64,000 nt of DNA from Colius striatus (GCF_028858725.1 NC_084764.1:20821501-20885500); one strand, 5' to 3'. Shown: positions 1 through 15,309, counted from the stretch's first letter. Notes: a model not told the origin generated them from the letters alone. Made by a program: numbers and translations.

Positions 1-3000
1 TGGGAGTGGATGGGGGTCACGGAGCAAGAGACATTTTTGGTGCTTCTGTGCTAGCTGAGCCAAACCATGAAACACTCCTCTCCATCTCTGACTAGTCCAA
101 ATTGGGACCCCATCTCACTGCCCTGTACCAAGGATACTATTGAGCTCTCACTGTTGTATGAAAGTATTTTCAAAGCAAACCAGCTGAGTCTGGAACCAGA
201 CCTCATAGGTTTACAGAACTTGTCTGCAAATTATTTCTGACTGAACATCACAGCCTACATACAAGAGACAATGACCATCTATTCCCAAAGCACAAAACTA
301 CATCTTAAAGGAGTTTCCCTCAATCACTCCACAAGGCTTGATAGCGTGACAGTATGTTGTCCCTCTTCACCTGTATCGTGGCATTGTCCACAGGCTTCTG
401 CAAAGAAACCAATGTGTTCAAGCTGGGCATCAAGACAAGATGGCATTGTTATCCCTTCTCACATCCTCACAGCCAGGCATGTTTACCTTGGCCATGCACT
501 CTATTTTTAAATAGTCCCCAAATGCTTGTTGAGGTAAAAGTAATAAACGTACTTCTTGTATCGCACATCTCTCTTCCTGATTCCTATTCATGGTCAAACT
601 GAGCAGTGAACAAAAACCTGTTTTGAATCTTTTGGCAGTGTTTTAGTATTTTAGTATATATTTGTGGCATGGTGCAGTATAGCTGAGCCAGATTTTCATA
701 CCAGTTTAGCCAACTTGGATTCTGTGCTGATGTCACTGACTTGCTTCTGGATACTGAACAAGTTCAGGCATCTTAAGCTACACAGAGCTATGAGGAGAAG
801 ACTCAATCACTTGCTGAAGACCCCTTCTTCAAGGGATTGTTTTTCTTTAAAAGCATTTTTAAAATTTTAACTTTGAAACTACAACCTATTTTCCTTATGT
901 ATTTAATGTTTTTAAGCAGAATTTTAGAAAGTCTTCTACTTTGCACAGTACTTATTTAGTAATTGCTATGAGATTAGTATCTCAAAGGGACAAATCTGTA
1001 ACACTTCACCATAGACAAGTGGAGACAATATAATGCCTAACAGGCTTTGCACACAAAAATAATTTTTTTCTAAAATGCATTTTTCCTTCTATTTCAGCCT
1101 TTTTAATAACCACATTTTCTGCACTGGATCTACTGTAACTAACATTTTAGGATCAATTTAGTAGATGAAAAATAATAATAATAATTTTACCATGTCAAAG
1201 CATTTTGAGAAATGTGAACAACTACAGTGGAAATGCTGTTTTACCTCTAAACAAAACCAATTTTTAAAAAATTTCTATTGAGTTGACATTTAAAATGAGG
1301 TAGAAATAGAACTGGAGAGGGTGGGGGGGAAAACCATAACAAAACAACACTTCTGTAATGCAAACCAGAACAAAGAAATATTGCATTGCAATTTTGTGAT
1401 AAGGACAGGTTGGCCTTAGGGTTTGCTGAGGTTTATGAACCATTTTGGAAAGTTATTTATTTTGAGCATCCTGAACTTTTTAAAAGAAATCAGGGCTGAA
1501 GTTAGTATTTCATGTGAAGCTGCCCAACATACCATGACCCCACCTCTGCCCAATTAGTTGGGTTCACAAAACAAGCAAAACTTCCAAAAGCAGATAAAAA
1601 AATTACTCCTTAGATGCTTACCTATATCCAATGGATAAATAATATGAAAATCTCCACAAAATAAAATAGTATTTAGTACAATGGTCCTCTACAGAGGCTC
1701 CAATGATCACTTACACAACACAATGTGATCTTTATTTGACTTGGATCATTCTTTCACTGCCATCTTTGCCTATAGAATTATGCTGTCTGAAAATTTTTGA
1801 GGTTTCTGATAAGGTGGTCACCAGAAGTTTATCTCCAGTGCCATATTAACTTTATTCTGTGCCTTGTGATATAGTAATAGCACAATGTTGTCAGCCACTG
1901 TTTGGTTCTCAGAATCAGTCATCCACATAGTCTCTGCAGCTGTGCAGAGCCCCATCAGTCAATAGCATTCACTTCCACAGTCTGATTGTACTTGCAAATT
2001 TGGATGCAGCACAAACTTGCTGTTCACTTATTGTACTTGGAATTGTACATATCAATTATCTGAAGGGCCTTATTGCTTGAATTGCCATCATCCTGAGCTA
2101 TTCAGTAGATCTAAGACACAGCCAGATTGTCATGAGGGAGACAAAACTCACATATCTGTTATAAAAGCAAACCGCTGCCAAATTGCACATCTCTGCTTCA
2201 ACATACAGGATCAGCAGAGCTGTTTAAAGACAAAATCAGACATAATTTTCAGCAGTGAGTGCTTTATTTTTGTTGTCTTCAGTCTCAAATGCAGTATAAT
2301 AAGGGAAAGATTCAATCACTACATTTTCTCTTTGCAATTCCTTGTATGTAATTTGCTTCTAGGTAATTTTTCTTCCTGGGAATAACAAGAAGAAAGGATA
2401 GCTTTAGTTTGTGATGCAGCATTTCTCTTTTCACTGAGAGACTCACTCAAGAATATGAAAGCCTTTTGTCTGTGGGGTAAGGGAAAAAAAAAGAAATTAC
2501 ACCAGAAATCTGAATGCTGTCTTTTCTGTGAGCTCTTTCTTTGACTCTTCTCATGTCTTCACCTCAACCCTTCCTCTAGATCTGTGCATCTCTTCTCTGT
2601 GTTAAAAAAAATGCAATTATATTAGTCTTTTACAGAATTCAAATATTCAAGATGAGACTGAGCTCCTAGCTTAGCACCACCTCTGGACCTGATAGTCTTA
2701 AAAGATGGTATGTGCTTAGATGTGAGATCTTCAGTTAGGCTCAGGTCACTTATGATTGACCTGACCTAAAGCTATTAAGTCAATGGGAATCTTCTAATGG
2801 GTTTTAAATGACTTTGAGTCAGGATTTTTGTGCATATTAAGTCCAGTGATGCATCGACATCCCTCACATTTTGCTTTGCACACTGACATTTGAAAAGGTC
2901 ACTCTGAATGAACCTTTGAACTGATGATTAAGAGGAACCAGAGCTAAAATAATAAATTATTATCACAATGAGCTCACCATATGCTTTAACATATTGAAAG

Positions 3001-5582
3001 TAAGATATTTACATTCTTTGAAGATGGCAAATGGAGACATAAAATGCCTCTTAAGACTTATGTTACGCCCCTATGAACATTTCCAGAGTGTGATTAACAT
3101 TGTTGAGTTCTCTAACACCTTGAAATGAATATCTTTTAACCTTAGTGACTGTTGGAAAAGAATAGTTCAATCTTTCAGCTGGAATTTTTCTTTGACACGT
3201 TTAAGGAGTCAGAATAGCCAAAAAATTAGAAAACAAAATATCTCAGTTAGGACACTTGGTATTCATTGCTCGATGAGAACAGCAGGCAAAGACAGAGCAA
3301 TTGCTATTCAGTCAAGAACTCCCATTTCAAATTTCATCCCTTAGTACATTTATGTGACATTTTTAATTCCTTAATCTCCAGAACCAGCTGACTTTGTTGT
3401 TGTTATTGTGATACTAGCACAGTAATACTGTGTCCTGAGCTAGATGACATGTAAAAGGATGTATAATTGAGTGAAGAGAATGGTAAAAAAATTTCCATGG
3501 AACTGCAAGGACTGTTCAAGGCCTGACGATACCGAATGCCGAAGCTGTGGGAGGAAATCTTTGTCAGGTGCAATCCAGTGACTCTTCAGAAGTGGAAAAA
3601 TAAGTGTGATATAAAAAGTATTCTAAACCACTCTGTCAATCATACTCCAAAAATAGCTGTGGTGAGGCAGAAATTATTTGGGGTAGACTTTTGGACAGTT
3701 AACATGTTGCAGAGCCAGAGGCTGTCCTTGACTGTGTAAAACAGTAGGCAATGGATATGCTGGCTTGTAATTTCAGCAGATGCTGCCCTTTACAAGCTAA
3801 AATCAAAGACAGGACAGTTAATTGTGCCTTCACTCAAGACCATCCTGCTTTGTGTTTGGAAATGAGTTATGCCAAAGTGGCAAATTTCCCATGACAATTT
3901 ATGGCCAATTGTTCACTCCAGGTGACAGACATCAATTTCTAAAGCAAAGAAAAATAAAACCTGCATGTTGTGCACAAAGCAGACCCAAAAGTAACAACCT
4001 AGAAAATAAAAAACTGTTCTGACTTGGATAGATCAGCTTATATCTAAATAATAGAGGTGAGCTTATGATTTGTCATCTCATAATGTCATGAAAACAGTAC
4101 TGAAAGAGAAAAAGAGATCTCTGAAGGTTTATTTGCTGCTTAAGACAAAAATAAGTTCCTATATCCCCATCTGAGAATGCTGTAAAGTTCTTGCCACAGG
4201 GAAGTAACTGGAAATCAGAGTACAGAAGATGGAACATACTAGCATCAAATGAAATTTGAAATCTTAAACAATTGTATGATGGAAATAAATGTTTAAAATA
4301 AACAAAGAAAAAAAGGTAAAATGAAGGTGAAAGCACAAAGAGAGGGTGAAAACTTAGAGAACCTCAGAACATAAATAAATACTTAGAGATGACCAAAAAA
4401 AGAAGAAAAAAACCCCAAACAAAACAGATGCAAGAAAACTGGTAATTAACAATTGCACCTGTGAGTGAATTGTACCTATATTTGGGTACAGTACTACAGA
4501 ACTCATTCTCTGCAATTCTTTTGCATGTGAGTCTTATTCATCCCCCATTTATGACCAAACACAGGCTGCATCTGACAAAGGAGGTGCCACATCTCATGGT
4601 ACTAAACCTTTAACTGGTCGTTGTAGATAACTTGAAAAGGTGCCTCTCAGCCACTCAATACTCCATTACTTATTTTGACTCATACTTCTTGAAGTACCTA
4701 TACCCATAATAAACTCCTAACATATGTCTTCCAAAGTTAGTCCAGTCAGGTGAGATATTTAATTGCTAAAAGAAGAAAAAAGTATATTTTTGGATCTTGA
4801 CTGGTTTATGGCTTAAGAGACGTGGCCTTATTCGCTGACCTATACCTTATAAGAATTTAAGTCAGAATTACAATTTCTGATAGTGTAAAAATGCTTTTGG
4901 TGCAGATGGTGCAGGCAAAGTTGGCTTCTAGTGAGTATTTTTATTATGGAAACTGAACCACTTGTCATCAAAGTCACAGAGACAAGTTTCAATCCTCACC
5001 TGTTAACCAGTGCAATAATAAAATTAAATATTTTACAAGAAGGGCTAATTCAAGGAAAAGAACACATGACTTGCTACTATGTTTGCTTTCATGGTTACTG
5101 CAGTTCTGTGAATCTATCAAGTATACAGTTTGTTTTGCAACATTAAGTGGTATATAATTCATGGCAAGTGTTTTGTTCCTTCAATAGGTAAAAAACATAG
5201 ATAAAACTTCAGCTTTAGTAAGCACAGGATGGAACAGTTTATGGAGGTGATCCAGAACACATGCTGCGATTTTGTCCTGTCAGACAATCACTTCTCCTGA
5301 AAGCAAGATGACATCCATCTCAGCTAGTACCTGGATGCTTGTATGTGTCTCATGGACAGATGCCCACCAGGTGACATGCACCTCATACTGTTGTACTTCC
5401 AGACGTCTCAATGGCAGACATATGAAAAGGGAACAAATCAGCATCTGGTCAGATGAGGTGTCTTCCACTGCTTGAAGACATCCATATTTTGATGTAAGAT
5501 GGGAAAGACCCTTGTCAAGGAAGAGAATGTGTATATACCATCCCCATACTTACAGTATTGATCATATTTCATATAAAACCTG
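1..5582. other. Intergenic AT-rich DNA
   Basis: No gene recognised. Reading frames are short, share no family motifs, and are broken at the rate expected for AT-rich noncoding DNA. A short AAT microsatellite lies at about 1170-1185. No ERV or CR1 sequence was recognised in this part. Confidence 0.7.
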
Positions 5583-6106
5583 GGGACGAAAAACCTCATG
5601 CGTCAGTACAGGCTGGGGATTGACCTGCTGGAGAGCAGCTCTGCAGAGAGAGACCCAGGATTGCTAGTTGATAATAAACTAACCATGAGCCAGCTATGTG
5701 CCCTCTACTCTGCCCTGGTGAAGACTCATCTGGAGACCTGTGTCCTGTTTTGGGCTCCCCAGCTCATTAATATTTACAAATATCTAAATGGTGGATGTCA
5801 GGAGGTTGGGGCAACTACTTTTTTTTCTGTTGTATCCAGTGACAAGACAAGGGGTAGTGGAAAGAAGTTGGAACACAAAAAATTCCATTTAAACATAAAG
5901 AGAAACTATTTCACTGTTCAGGTGATGGAGACCTGGAACAGGCTGCCCAGGGAGGTTGTAGAGTCTCTTTCTCTGGAGGTTTTCAAAACCCACCTGAACA
6001 CATTCCTATGCGACCTGATCTAGGTGGTCCTGCTTTGGCAGGAGAGTTGGACTAGATGATCTCTAAAGGTCCCTTCCAATCCCCACCATTCTATGATTCT
6101 CTGAAA
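5583..6106 (+). mobile_element. CR1 LINE, 5'-truncated, 3' end present
   Basis: Non-LTR retrotransposon fragment from the C-terminal end of the CR1 reverse-transcriptase ORF through the 3'UTR. The ORF (5598-6023) reads with CR1 phrases such as METWNRLPREV and FKTHLNTFLCDLI, then stops. The short 3'UTR follows (GTTGGACTAGATGATCTCTA) and ends in the ATTCTATGATTCT tail typical of avian CR1. From memory of the avian CR1 consensus, two internal blocks are missing: one near 5701 (before CTACTCTGCC) and one near 5765 (before CATTAATATTT). The frame stays open across both. The copy cannot encode a working enzyme. Confidence 0.92.
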
Positions 6107-9100
6107 CTGTAAGACCATAGTCTTTGAGAGCCTAAACCGAGATGTCCTCACTCCCAGCTGCAGCTCACATCTAATCCCATGTCAATAACCAGTTCAGATC
6201 GGTGTAGGTTGAACTGGATCCCTGAAGTTTAAAAGCACAGAACCTTGCTGTTGACATACATTTCTGATATTAGAAGCAATCAGGTGAATGTAGTTAATTT
6301 GTTCTCACTCAAGCTAACAGGGCTGCATAGCAGGACCTGGAAGCATAATTGGGACTATTATCTGGTGTTCTGGTGAATGCAAAAGCAATTGCCTTTAAGC
6401 TAAACTGTAGTTATTCCTCTGTCTCAGAGCTAGCATTGTTACCAAAATATCTATCTGTTCAGCTGGGCACAGCGCCTAGTTATGGAGTTCTGTGACTACT
6501 TTAACTCAGTCAGATAGCTCTTAAGCATGTGGAAAATGTGCACCATTTCTGTTTGCATAGATCTGTGGGCATTTCTGATGGGTTTGTGCTGTAGCTGTCC
6601 TGGAAACTGTCACATAAGGCCAAGAAAGTTGTCATGACATCAATCTATATTTAAAAAAACACAGCATACAAGGGGATCAGACAGGCTTTCCTTTTAAAAG
6701 AAATAGTTATCATGTATTTGTTGTTTAATTCACCTGAAGGGGAGCAATTAAAATACTCAAACCCCAAAGGCAGTATTATGATAATGCTTATGTTGACATT
6801 CTAGTTCAGGAAAACAGCACAATGTTTTGAGGGTTGTCACAGAACCATTGTGAGGGGCCATGGAGTTGTGCTTGAATGTCCTGTGTGCATCCTTCAAACA
6901 CTAAAAGAGTGGTGATGTACTTTCTCTGGCAGAATAATATTGAAAAATTTTAACTTAATATTTTCTGGTTTTGTCCTTCAGATGAGAACAGTAAAATAGA
7001 CAGTATTCTACAGTTGCAATAAGCAGTGAGTCCATGGTGTATATAAGAAACTAGCATAACAAAGATAAATGTGAAATCTTGTGCAGAGTGAGGCAGTATT
7101 AATAAAGTCTCAAAGATTTTGAAGCTTGCATGCATCCAGTTTCAGATGTCATTCACTCACAGTCTCATGCCCACATACCCGCAAATACCAGGACACGTGC
7201 CCAAGTAGACTGGCCAGGAACACCTGTACACAGGACATGAGTTACTGAGTCCTCGTTACATCTCTGATGCTCTCTTGAGTGGCAATGGTGAAACACTTTG
7301 GGGACGGATCTTTTACACTCTTTAGGAGCTCCTACAGGATAGTCTTTTGCTTCAGAATCTTGCTTTAGTCTCTACAAACTGCAAGCAAAGCCACATCTCA
7401 TTATCCTTGTCCTTCTGAAGTCTATGTCTGTTTTCCTGATGGATTAATATGACAAGCATATGTGATTTACTGCAATTTGGCTGCAGTCATCCAATTGACA
7501 AGTCATCTGTGCTGTGGTCTTATCAGTGCAAAGACCTTCGGATCTTGGCAGACATGCCTCAATTTTACTTCTGGGAAAGGCTTCCTGGGAGCAGTGTCCT
7601 GAGAATGGTGTCCTTCATTATCAATATAGGCCATTCTCTTAACCTTTGTTCTACTGTTTCATCTGGTGCATTCACACACATATTTGCATTCATAGTTCAT
7701 ATATACCATTCCTTTATTTCTGTTACAAAACTCTATAAGCTGATCTTACTATTTTTTTTTTGTACTGGATTTACATTTTTACATTTTCATCTTCATCTCA
7801 TTACAATGTTCATGAATGGTGGCTTTCTTATTTTCTCTTTTTCTACTTGCTTGTAAAATACATTGCAAAAATACCACTTCTCACCAAAATGCCAGTACTA
7901 ATGTCTCTTCCCCTCTGTGACTCAGTAACAATACTGAGAAACAGAAAAAAATTCTTCGTGTCTGGAAGTCATGTCAGCATGCCAAAAGAAACACTGCCTC
8001 CATTTGAACTGTAATCAGTAACTTTGAACAAGCATCAGTGCCAGATGGTCAGATGTCAATTTGGTGCTTGAACTAGATATGTCAAAAAGTTGAAACAAAT
8101 CAATAAAACTATTTAGAAGATATTTGCAATGTGAGTTTTTTTGAGAGCTGGACTCATTCCCTGTTTCTAATCTATCCCAGGTTGACTGATTACAGTAAAG
8201 CTGTGTGAATAAAAAAGCCCCCAAACAACAAAACAGGTACTGAAAATTAAGAAGGTATAAATGCTCTATCTGCATGGTAATAGATGTAGTCACTAAGTCA
8301 TTTTATTTTGCCTTTTTGATACAAAGTGTCCATTCAGATAAGATAACTCATAGAAGTATCTTAAAGTGAAATGCAGTATCACACTTTAGACCTGCTTGGC
8401 AATGAAGCTCTACAGTCAACATGCTAGACAAAGAGCAAAATTCAAGGACGTATTTGCAAATAGTGATACTGGAAAACTGGCCATGAAATAATTCTCTTAG
8501 AATCCATACTTCTAAGAACAGCCCTTTTTTTCCAGTTGAGTTTGTGCTGGCCTTACGCTACCTGTAAACAGCTCTGCACTGAGATTGTGAGAGAAACCCA
8601 TTCTTGGCAGCTCATCATGATCCATAGCTCAGAGAGGCAAGAGCAGCCTTAATGTAATAAAGTCATATTATCACTAACACGTTGTAGTTTAAACTCAAAC
8701 CTAAGGTCTCAATGATTGTACCTAATAAGGTGCTTAAAATTCAAACAGTAGCACCACATAAAATGACACAAAGGAAGTTTCATGGAAGCCCACAAACCAA
8801 TAATATAAAATGGTATTGACATGTAAAATTTTTATAAGTTCTTATCTCTTCTGAAATAAAATATGAGGAAAACAGAATTGGAGTCTCAACACCAATGCAA
8901 CAGATGCACTTGAAGAGATTTATATCAGCAAAAGTGAGATCAGGCTTGGGGGAAAAAATGTTGGATTTTTTTTTAACTATAAGAATCAAAATGCCATATT
9001 TTATGACCATTTAAATGTACAAAAATACATCTGACCTCCAAGCAGACAGATGCATGTTTAATTGTTCAGCCTGCCTGCACAAACAACAGTTTCCAGATAT

Positions 9101-10175
9101 GACAAGCTTGCGTGTAGGAAATGATATTTCATAAATTTTATTCAGAGTAATGAGGCCTATTTTTTAAAAAGTGTCTCTGTTTAGCTCTTGGTTTCTTAAA
9201 ATCTTTTTGTTAGCAGAATGAATTTTGGTTTCACAGATATGCACATATACTAAGTAAGATGCTGTTGAACACAGAAATTCTTGATGCCAAGCTGCCAAAA
9301 ATGAATACTGAAATTCTTGCCTCAGTAAAGTCAGCGATATTTTCCTCACTGACTTCCGTCCTGATGGAGTTTCACTTTTAGATGTTCTTGTTCAAATCAT
9401 AATACCTGAATGGATGCTTAGAGAAACATTGAGTTCTCCTGGAAGAATCTGTCATGCCACTCAACTGTGTTAAGAGTCATATCAACTCTTACTTGTTTCA
9501 AATGGCTAATTAAAGTGTTTTTACTTGAAAGGGATACTGATGATTGTCACCTGTGGATCACAGAAGTGGGAAGTGGGATTTTTTTTCCACAGGCAACAAG
9601 TTCTGCACTGTATTTTTTAAAAGACCAATTCATGCAACACTTCACTGTGACATGCATAGCTTTGCACAAGGCACTAAAGAAGACAAAATAGCTTTCCTCT
9701 TTGTTTTTTCAGTTTTCAACTTTTAGCAATTATTTTCCTGTCTATTGTGTAAGCAAAATCATAACTAAGAAGTCTAACAAGCTAATCATAATACATTACT
9801 GAATTTCAGATATCTGACACCTTACATATATACTCACAGAGCTTATTTTACTAAGAATTTATAGCTAGATGCACCTAATATCTTAGCAATGATGGTATAT
9901 CACTTTTTACGTGTCTATATGCCTATTACAATCTGCAGCCTTATGGACAATAGGTGTCTCTATACAATAGATCAAACTACCTGAAGAAGAGAATCACCAA
10001 AAACCAGCATCATCAAAGGGTGATAGCTGATAGGAAATACCGAGGAGACAAATAAGTTGATCTGCTTTTACCATTTTCAGTGACATAAGTTGCCATCAAA
10101 CACCCATATTAATTTAAAGTTTTATATTTTCCTGTTACTTATTATTTCTAGCAAGATGTACATTACTGTCTCTAC
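6107..10175. other. Intergenic AT-rich DNA
   Basis: No gene, RNA gene or recognisable transposon. The longest frame (7449-7856, +, 135 codons) is low-complexity and hydrophobic, with no family motif, and is read as chance. Confidence 0.65.
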
Positions 10176-11315
10176 AGTAGTGGTTTTGCCTGGGCCAGGT
10201 TTTTTGGCAGCAGGAGGTGCTACAGGGGTGGCTTCTTTAAACAAAGATCTCCAAGAAGCTTCCCCTGTAGCTGACAGGGCTAGGGCCAGTCAGTTCTGAG
10301 ATGGACCCCGCAACTGACCCAGGCCTGGCCAATTAGTGACTGAGGTAATGCCTCTGTGAATAACATATTTAAGAAGAAGTTGCCAGGCAGTTGCTAAACT
10401 GCAACAGCAAAAGGAAGTGAGAATGTAAAAACGCCTCCGCACACACCAAGGTCAGTGTAGAAGGAGAGGGAGGAAGGTGCTTAGACCCTGAAAGAAAAAC
10501 TCCACTGTGACCTGCGGTGAGGACCATGGTGAGGCAGCTGTGCTCCTGCAGTCCATGGAGGCCACCGGGGAGCAGAGATCCACTTGCAGCCCGTGGAGGA
10601 GCCCACGCCGGAGCGGGTGGATGACTGAAGGAGGCTGTGACTCCGTGGAAAGCCCAGTTTAGAGCATGTTCCTGGCAGGACCTGGAAGTCTGTGGGGAGA
10701 GAGGAGCCCATGCCAGAGTAGGTTTGCTGTCAGGACTTGTGATCCCGTGAAGGACTCAGACTGGAGCAGTCAGTACCTGAAGGACTGTTCTCCTGGTGGG
10801 TGACCCACACTGGGGCAAGATAAGAGGAGCTGCCCCTGGGGGAGATTCCATGCCAAAGCAGTTCACGAGGAATTATAGCCCATGGGAAGGACCCATGCTG
10901 GAGAAGTTCATGAAGACCTGTCTCCTGTGGGGAGGAACCCCACAGTGTAGCAGTGGGAAGTGTGAGGAGGACTCCCCTTCTGAGATGAAGCAGCAGCAAA
11001 CTCCATCTGTAATGAACTGACCACAACCCCCATCTCCCATTCCCTGGGTCACTGAGTGGGGAAGGAAGGAGAGTCTTGGCAAGAGGGAGGAGTGGGAGGA
11101 GCTGTTTTAAGATTCAATTTCATTTTTTATCTCCCTGCTCTTATTGTTCCTTTAATAAATCAAACCTTTTTCTCCTTAAGTTGAGTCTGTTTTGCCCATG
11201 ACACTGATTGCTGAGCTGTCTCTCTGTCCTTATCTCAGCTTACAAGCTGTTTGTTATATTTTTTTCTCTCCAGTCCAGTTTTATGACTTGGTGGACACCT
11301 GGCTAAACCACCACA
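10176..11315 (+). mobile_element. ERVL-like LTR, copy 1 (probable solo LTR)
   Basis: About 1140 bp, much GC-richer than its surroundings, running from a TAGTGGTTTTGCC start to a TAAACCACCACA end, which are imperfect inverted termini of the TGTAGTGGTTT...AAACCACCACA type. A poly(A) signal AATAAA is at 11154-11159. It aligns along most of its length with 19122-20222. The first base of the expected TG is mutated and no target duplication is visible (TCTAC on the left, CTGCC on the right). Small ORFs inside it are not viral genes. The class is inferred from the termini and from the 5-bp duplication around copy 2. Confidence 0.85.
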
Positions 11316-14300
11316 CTGCCAGGGGAACAATGCATACATACTCATACCCTTTGAGAAATCAGATAGGTTCATTTAGATAATCTTCACTAACTGTTCACAA
11401 TCATATTCCTGACTTTGCCTGAAACAAAATTGAGAGGCCTCACACAGTTGATTCCACTGGCAGAGTTGTGAAATTTACTCCCTAGAGAAGAAGTATCAGT
11501 CTGCTCTTATTTCCTTTAGCAGAACTATTGTCAAAGGAGTTGTTGATTGTACAGTCAATCATCTAATATTCTGTTTATTCAGGAAATTATCTATTGATTC
11601 TGATTGCATCCTGTCTCAGAATTTGTTGCATCACACTCTTGTTCAGATGTGGTTTTGGGATTAGCATAGGCAGACATAGTCTGGCGCTCTATATCTGCTG
11701 TGTAGAAGTTTCCTTAAACACAAGAAGTGACAGATTGCCTGAAGAGTGAGAAAGTCATCAAATCAGGAGTTTTGGTATTCTCTTCTGATAATACTTCATA
11801 ATTAGATTTGTCCTTAAAAGGATGATTAGACAACATGTAAACTCCTGAGTTAACAGACAAGTCCTTAGTGACTGCTGAGCTTTTTTGCATCTGGCTTGAG
11901 AGCATGATATCCCAAGCACCTTAGTGTTTCCTGCATGTTTTTAAATCAGTGGCTGGTCTTATTGGTATTATTTTGTCATGCACCTGTGATCACTGTGAAT
12001 TCTTTCATTAAAATTGTGTATTAAGCATTTCAGGATGATATGTTGTAGTTTGCTATTGACATACAGTGCAAGCTGGCGTTCATAAAAAAATAGGATGGTG
12101 TTTGTATAGCATAGAATTAAATGCTTTTTTTCTCTCAGCCTATTTCAGGTCCCTATTTTTTCAGAAGCACAAGTAAGATGAAAGAAACTTTTCTTGATTT
12201 TGTAAAGCAAAAGATCAAAGCTCTTTTGCTCAATTTACCTTTTACATTCCATAAATGTTATGAGAAAAAGTTATTTACAAATTTGTATTGTGACAATGTC
12301 ACAATTTTTATCATTAAGATAATTGGTCCGAGACAGTCTCTCAGTAGTGACTAATTTTATACTGGCTGACTCACTTTGTCTTGCAATTAAATGTGTGCAT
12401 GTTTTGATCTTTAAAGATGAATGCTGGATGTTATGCCAAGGAGTAGTTGAATTATTTTGCATGTATTATGTTTTTTGCAATTCAGACATGTTTAGCTAAA
12501 TAGATCTAGTCTTGTTCTCTAATTGACTTCTTTTTGTTTAGTTGCTGCCTCTTTGATAACGTGAGGTCTCCCTTGGCAGGAGGCTAAGTATTGAGACAAA
12601 TGCAATCTATTATAATTCTTAGGAAAAAAAATCAACAATTGAACTGAGAAACATGTAGCAGACCAAGTTGTGCTTTGTATCCTATCAGATAACTAGTCTC
12701 TGTGTTCAGAGAGACAGAGAGCTCTCAGCATAGTCTGCTGCTTTGGCATTTGGATTTGCTCAATCATCAGTGTTAATCCTTCTCTCTCTTTTGGGATAAG
12801 AGCCCTGCAGAAGAGACGTCATAGCACCAAAAGCAGTGCCAACTGCTACATTCCCCTGTGCCTTAATTCTGATGCTTCAAGCCCATGAGTCCTCATATTG
12901 TTGCCTTCTGGGACATGTTTTTGAGGAATTAAAGACAAAATTCTGAATTTGAAATTCCAGCAAAACCAATCTCTTGCTGGTAAACAACACAAAACATAGA
13001 TTTCCGTCAAAAATTCTGGTTCTTGATTCCTTGTCTCAGTTTCTCTTTGGTCTTATGTGTTCTTATCAAGGTTGACATCACTAAGATTTTAAATCCATTC
13101 CCCTATTCAACTACCTTTTCTGTAAATGCTTGAGTGCCTGCAGCCAGTTCCCTTTCAATTGACTCTAGGAATCCAAAGAACTTCCATCTCAGAAAATGTA
13201 ATAATTGGCTTTTGACATTGTCTATTTTGTTATTTTAAAAGAAAGAATTAGCAGGATCACTTATTGCTTTATAACTCAGATGGCTTTCAGTTTTACTGCT
13301 CAGTCACTGTGCTCTTCATCCTCAATTGTTTTAAGCCCTTTGAGAACTGAATCTGAGACACACCCTTCAAAGCAACTTTAAGAAATAAAAAACCCAGTCA
13401 CGAGAATCTCCAGTATGCAAAAAAGTGTAGAATGTACATAGCACTTGTCCTATGGCCTTATTTTATATCAACGTTTCTTCTGCATGATGATTGGCTGTTA
13501 GTCTTGCAACACTATCCCTTGTCATCTTCATTGGATCTGTTTGAAAAAAAGGATTTATTGTTAATATCTACATCTTTATAAAAGTTTCACTAAATCATTT
13601 TGGAAAATTTATTTTGTTTTATACTTAATTACCTAGAGATTATATTATTTTCTGTTTTCCTTGTTTATCATTTGAGGGATGTCTTCATGATAATAATTTC
13701 CTTTTGCTTTCTGGTTAATTTCCCTTTGCCTTCAGCAGTTTTCATAAAACTGATTTTTTATGTTGTATGTGTTTTCCCCAGACTGCTAACATGATGCATT
13801 TACACTTCCATATGATAACTGGAGTTTTTTGCCCTTTCATCTATTTGATTGTCCATTAAAAACAATTTTCAGTTTATGCAGCTCCCATGTTTGAAATTAA
13901 GCGTACTGTATCAGATTTTTCCGTCTTTTTTTGTTTCTGCAAAAGTGTTGAATCTAAGCCAGTTAAATCACTCGTACGGAGAGGTTTTTGGATAATGACA
14001 TTTGAATCGGATCTTTTACACTCATGATCAAGGCAAAAGCAACTTCTCTTCTATGGATTACTCAACTAATGTTATTTACTAGTCACTAATGTCACTAATG
14101 TTGTCCACAAGTTTAATGTTGCCACTCATATTCACCTGATGTACATGAGGAGGTGAGCATAACTGAAGTCTCACATTGTTAGTGTGTCCTCTTCTCACTG
14201 CTGGTAGCACTTGAACTCAGAGTTTATGAGTCTTCGTGAAATAAATAGTGGTATCCAAAGCTCTAAAGTGTTACATCTTCATCTGGAATGTTATTTCTAA

Positions 14301-15309
14301 CATTATTAAGCACTTCTCACTTCTGCTTCTTAAAGCTTCAACCAAGCATCTGCCGATGCACTTAGTCAGGTAATCAGCTACAGCATGGCTGTATCAGACC
14401 AACAAACATGCTGCTTTTCACCAACCTCAGATCTGCATCAAAACTTGGGCTTTTATCATACTAACAGAATTTTTACTGCAGCTCATGCATAACTTCTATT
14501 GCAGTCAACTACTTAACACTAGGGATTTATGTTCTAAACATCCTTTGTCTGTTTTGTCTATTTAAGCTTTCAGGTGTACTGTATAGTTGTGTCATCCCTT
14601 AATCACTTCCTCTTTTTAGCGGTATGTGGCAGTACCCCACACTACAGCTCGGTCTGAATCATAAGATGATTCATGTGTCCATATTTTATATAAAAGCAAC
14701 ATTACATTAGAGTGATCTTCACCATGAGAAACTTAATTTGTTCCCTATTCCTTTCCTCCTTACCTGCTCATTAATGTGCAGTCATCCATAAAAGCATGTA
14801 TGGTACTTATGATCTCATGGGGAAATCCTGCTGGAACCTTGGCTTTTTAAAGAGCATGATCCCTACTAAACACCAAGTCAGAACCTGAGAAAGGTAAGGA
14901 AATGACTTAGACCATACAGATACTTTTCCACAATAGAAGAAAAAGTGGAAGTAAGACTTCCTAAGGAAATTGAAAAGAAGTCCAAAATAGTTAGGCACCT
15001 TAAATGAAAAGAAGCCTGATGAAAGGCCAGTGAAAATTTACAATCTGCAGCTCCCAAGGGATTTTTTTGTTCACTTGCTACTTTTTTTCCCCTTTTAAAC
15101 TGAAGTTGCTTTTCCTGCTGCAAATTCAATCCCCTGGAAGAAAAATCAAAACCTCAAAACCAAAACCAAGCTAGAAAACAAAAGTTACTCCATCTGAATA
15201 GCTAAGAATCTGGCTCCCATCTGGACAAATATAAAACTACATAATGATTATATCTGGACACCTATCTAGATAGAGGCTTACACATAGCAAAAAGCTCTCT
15301 GATCTAGCA

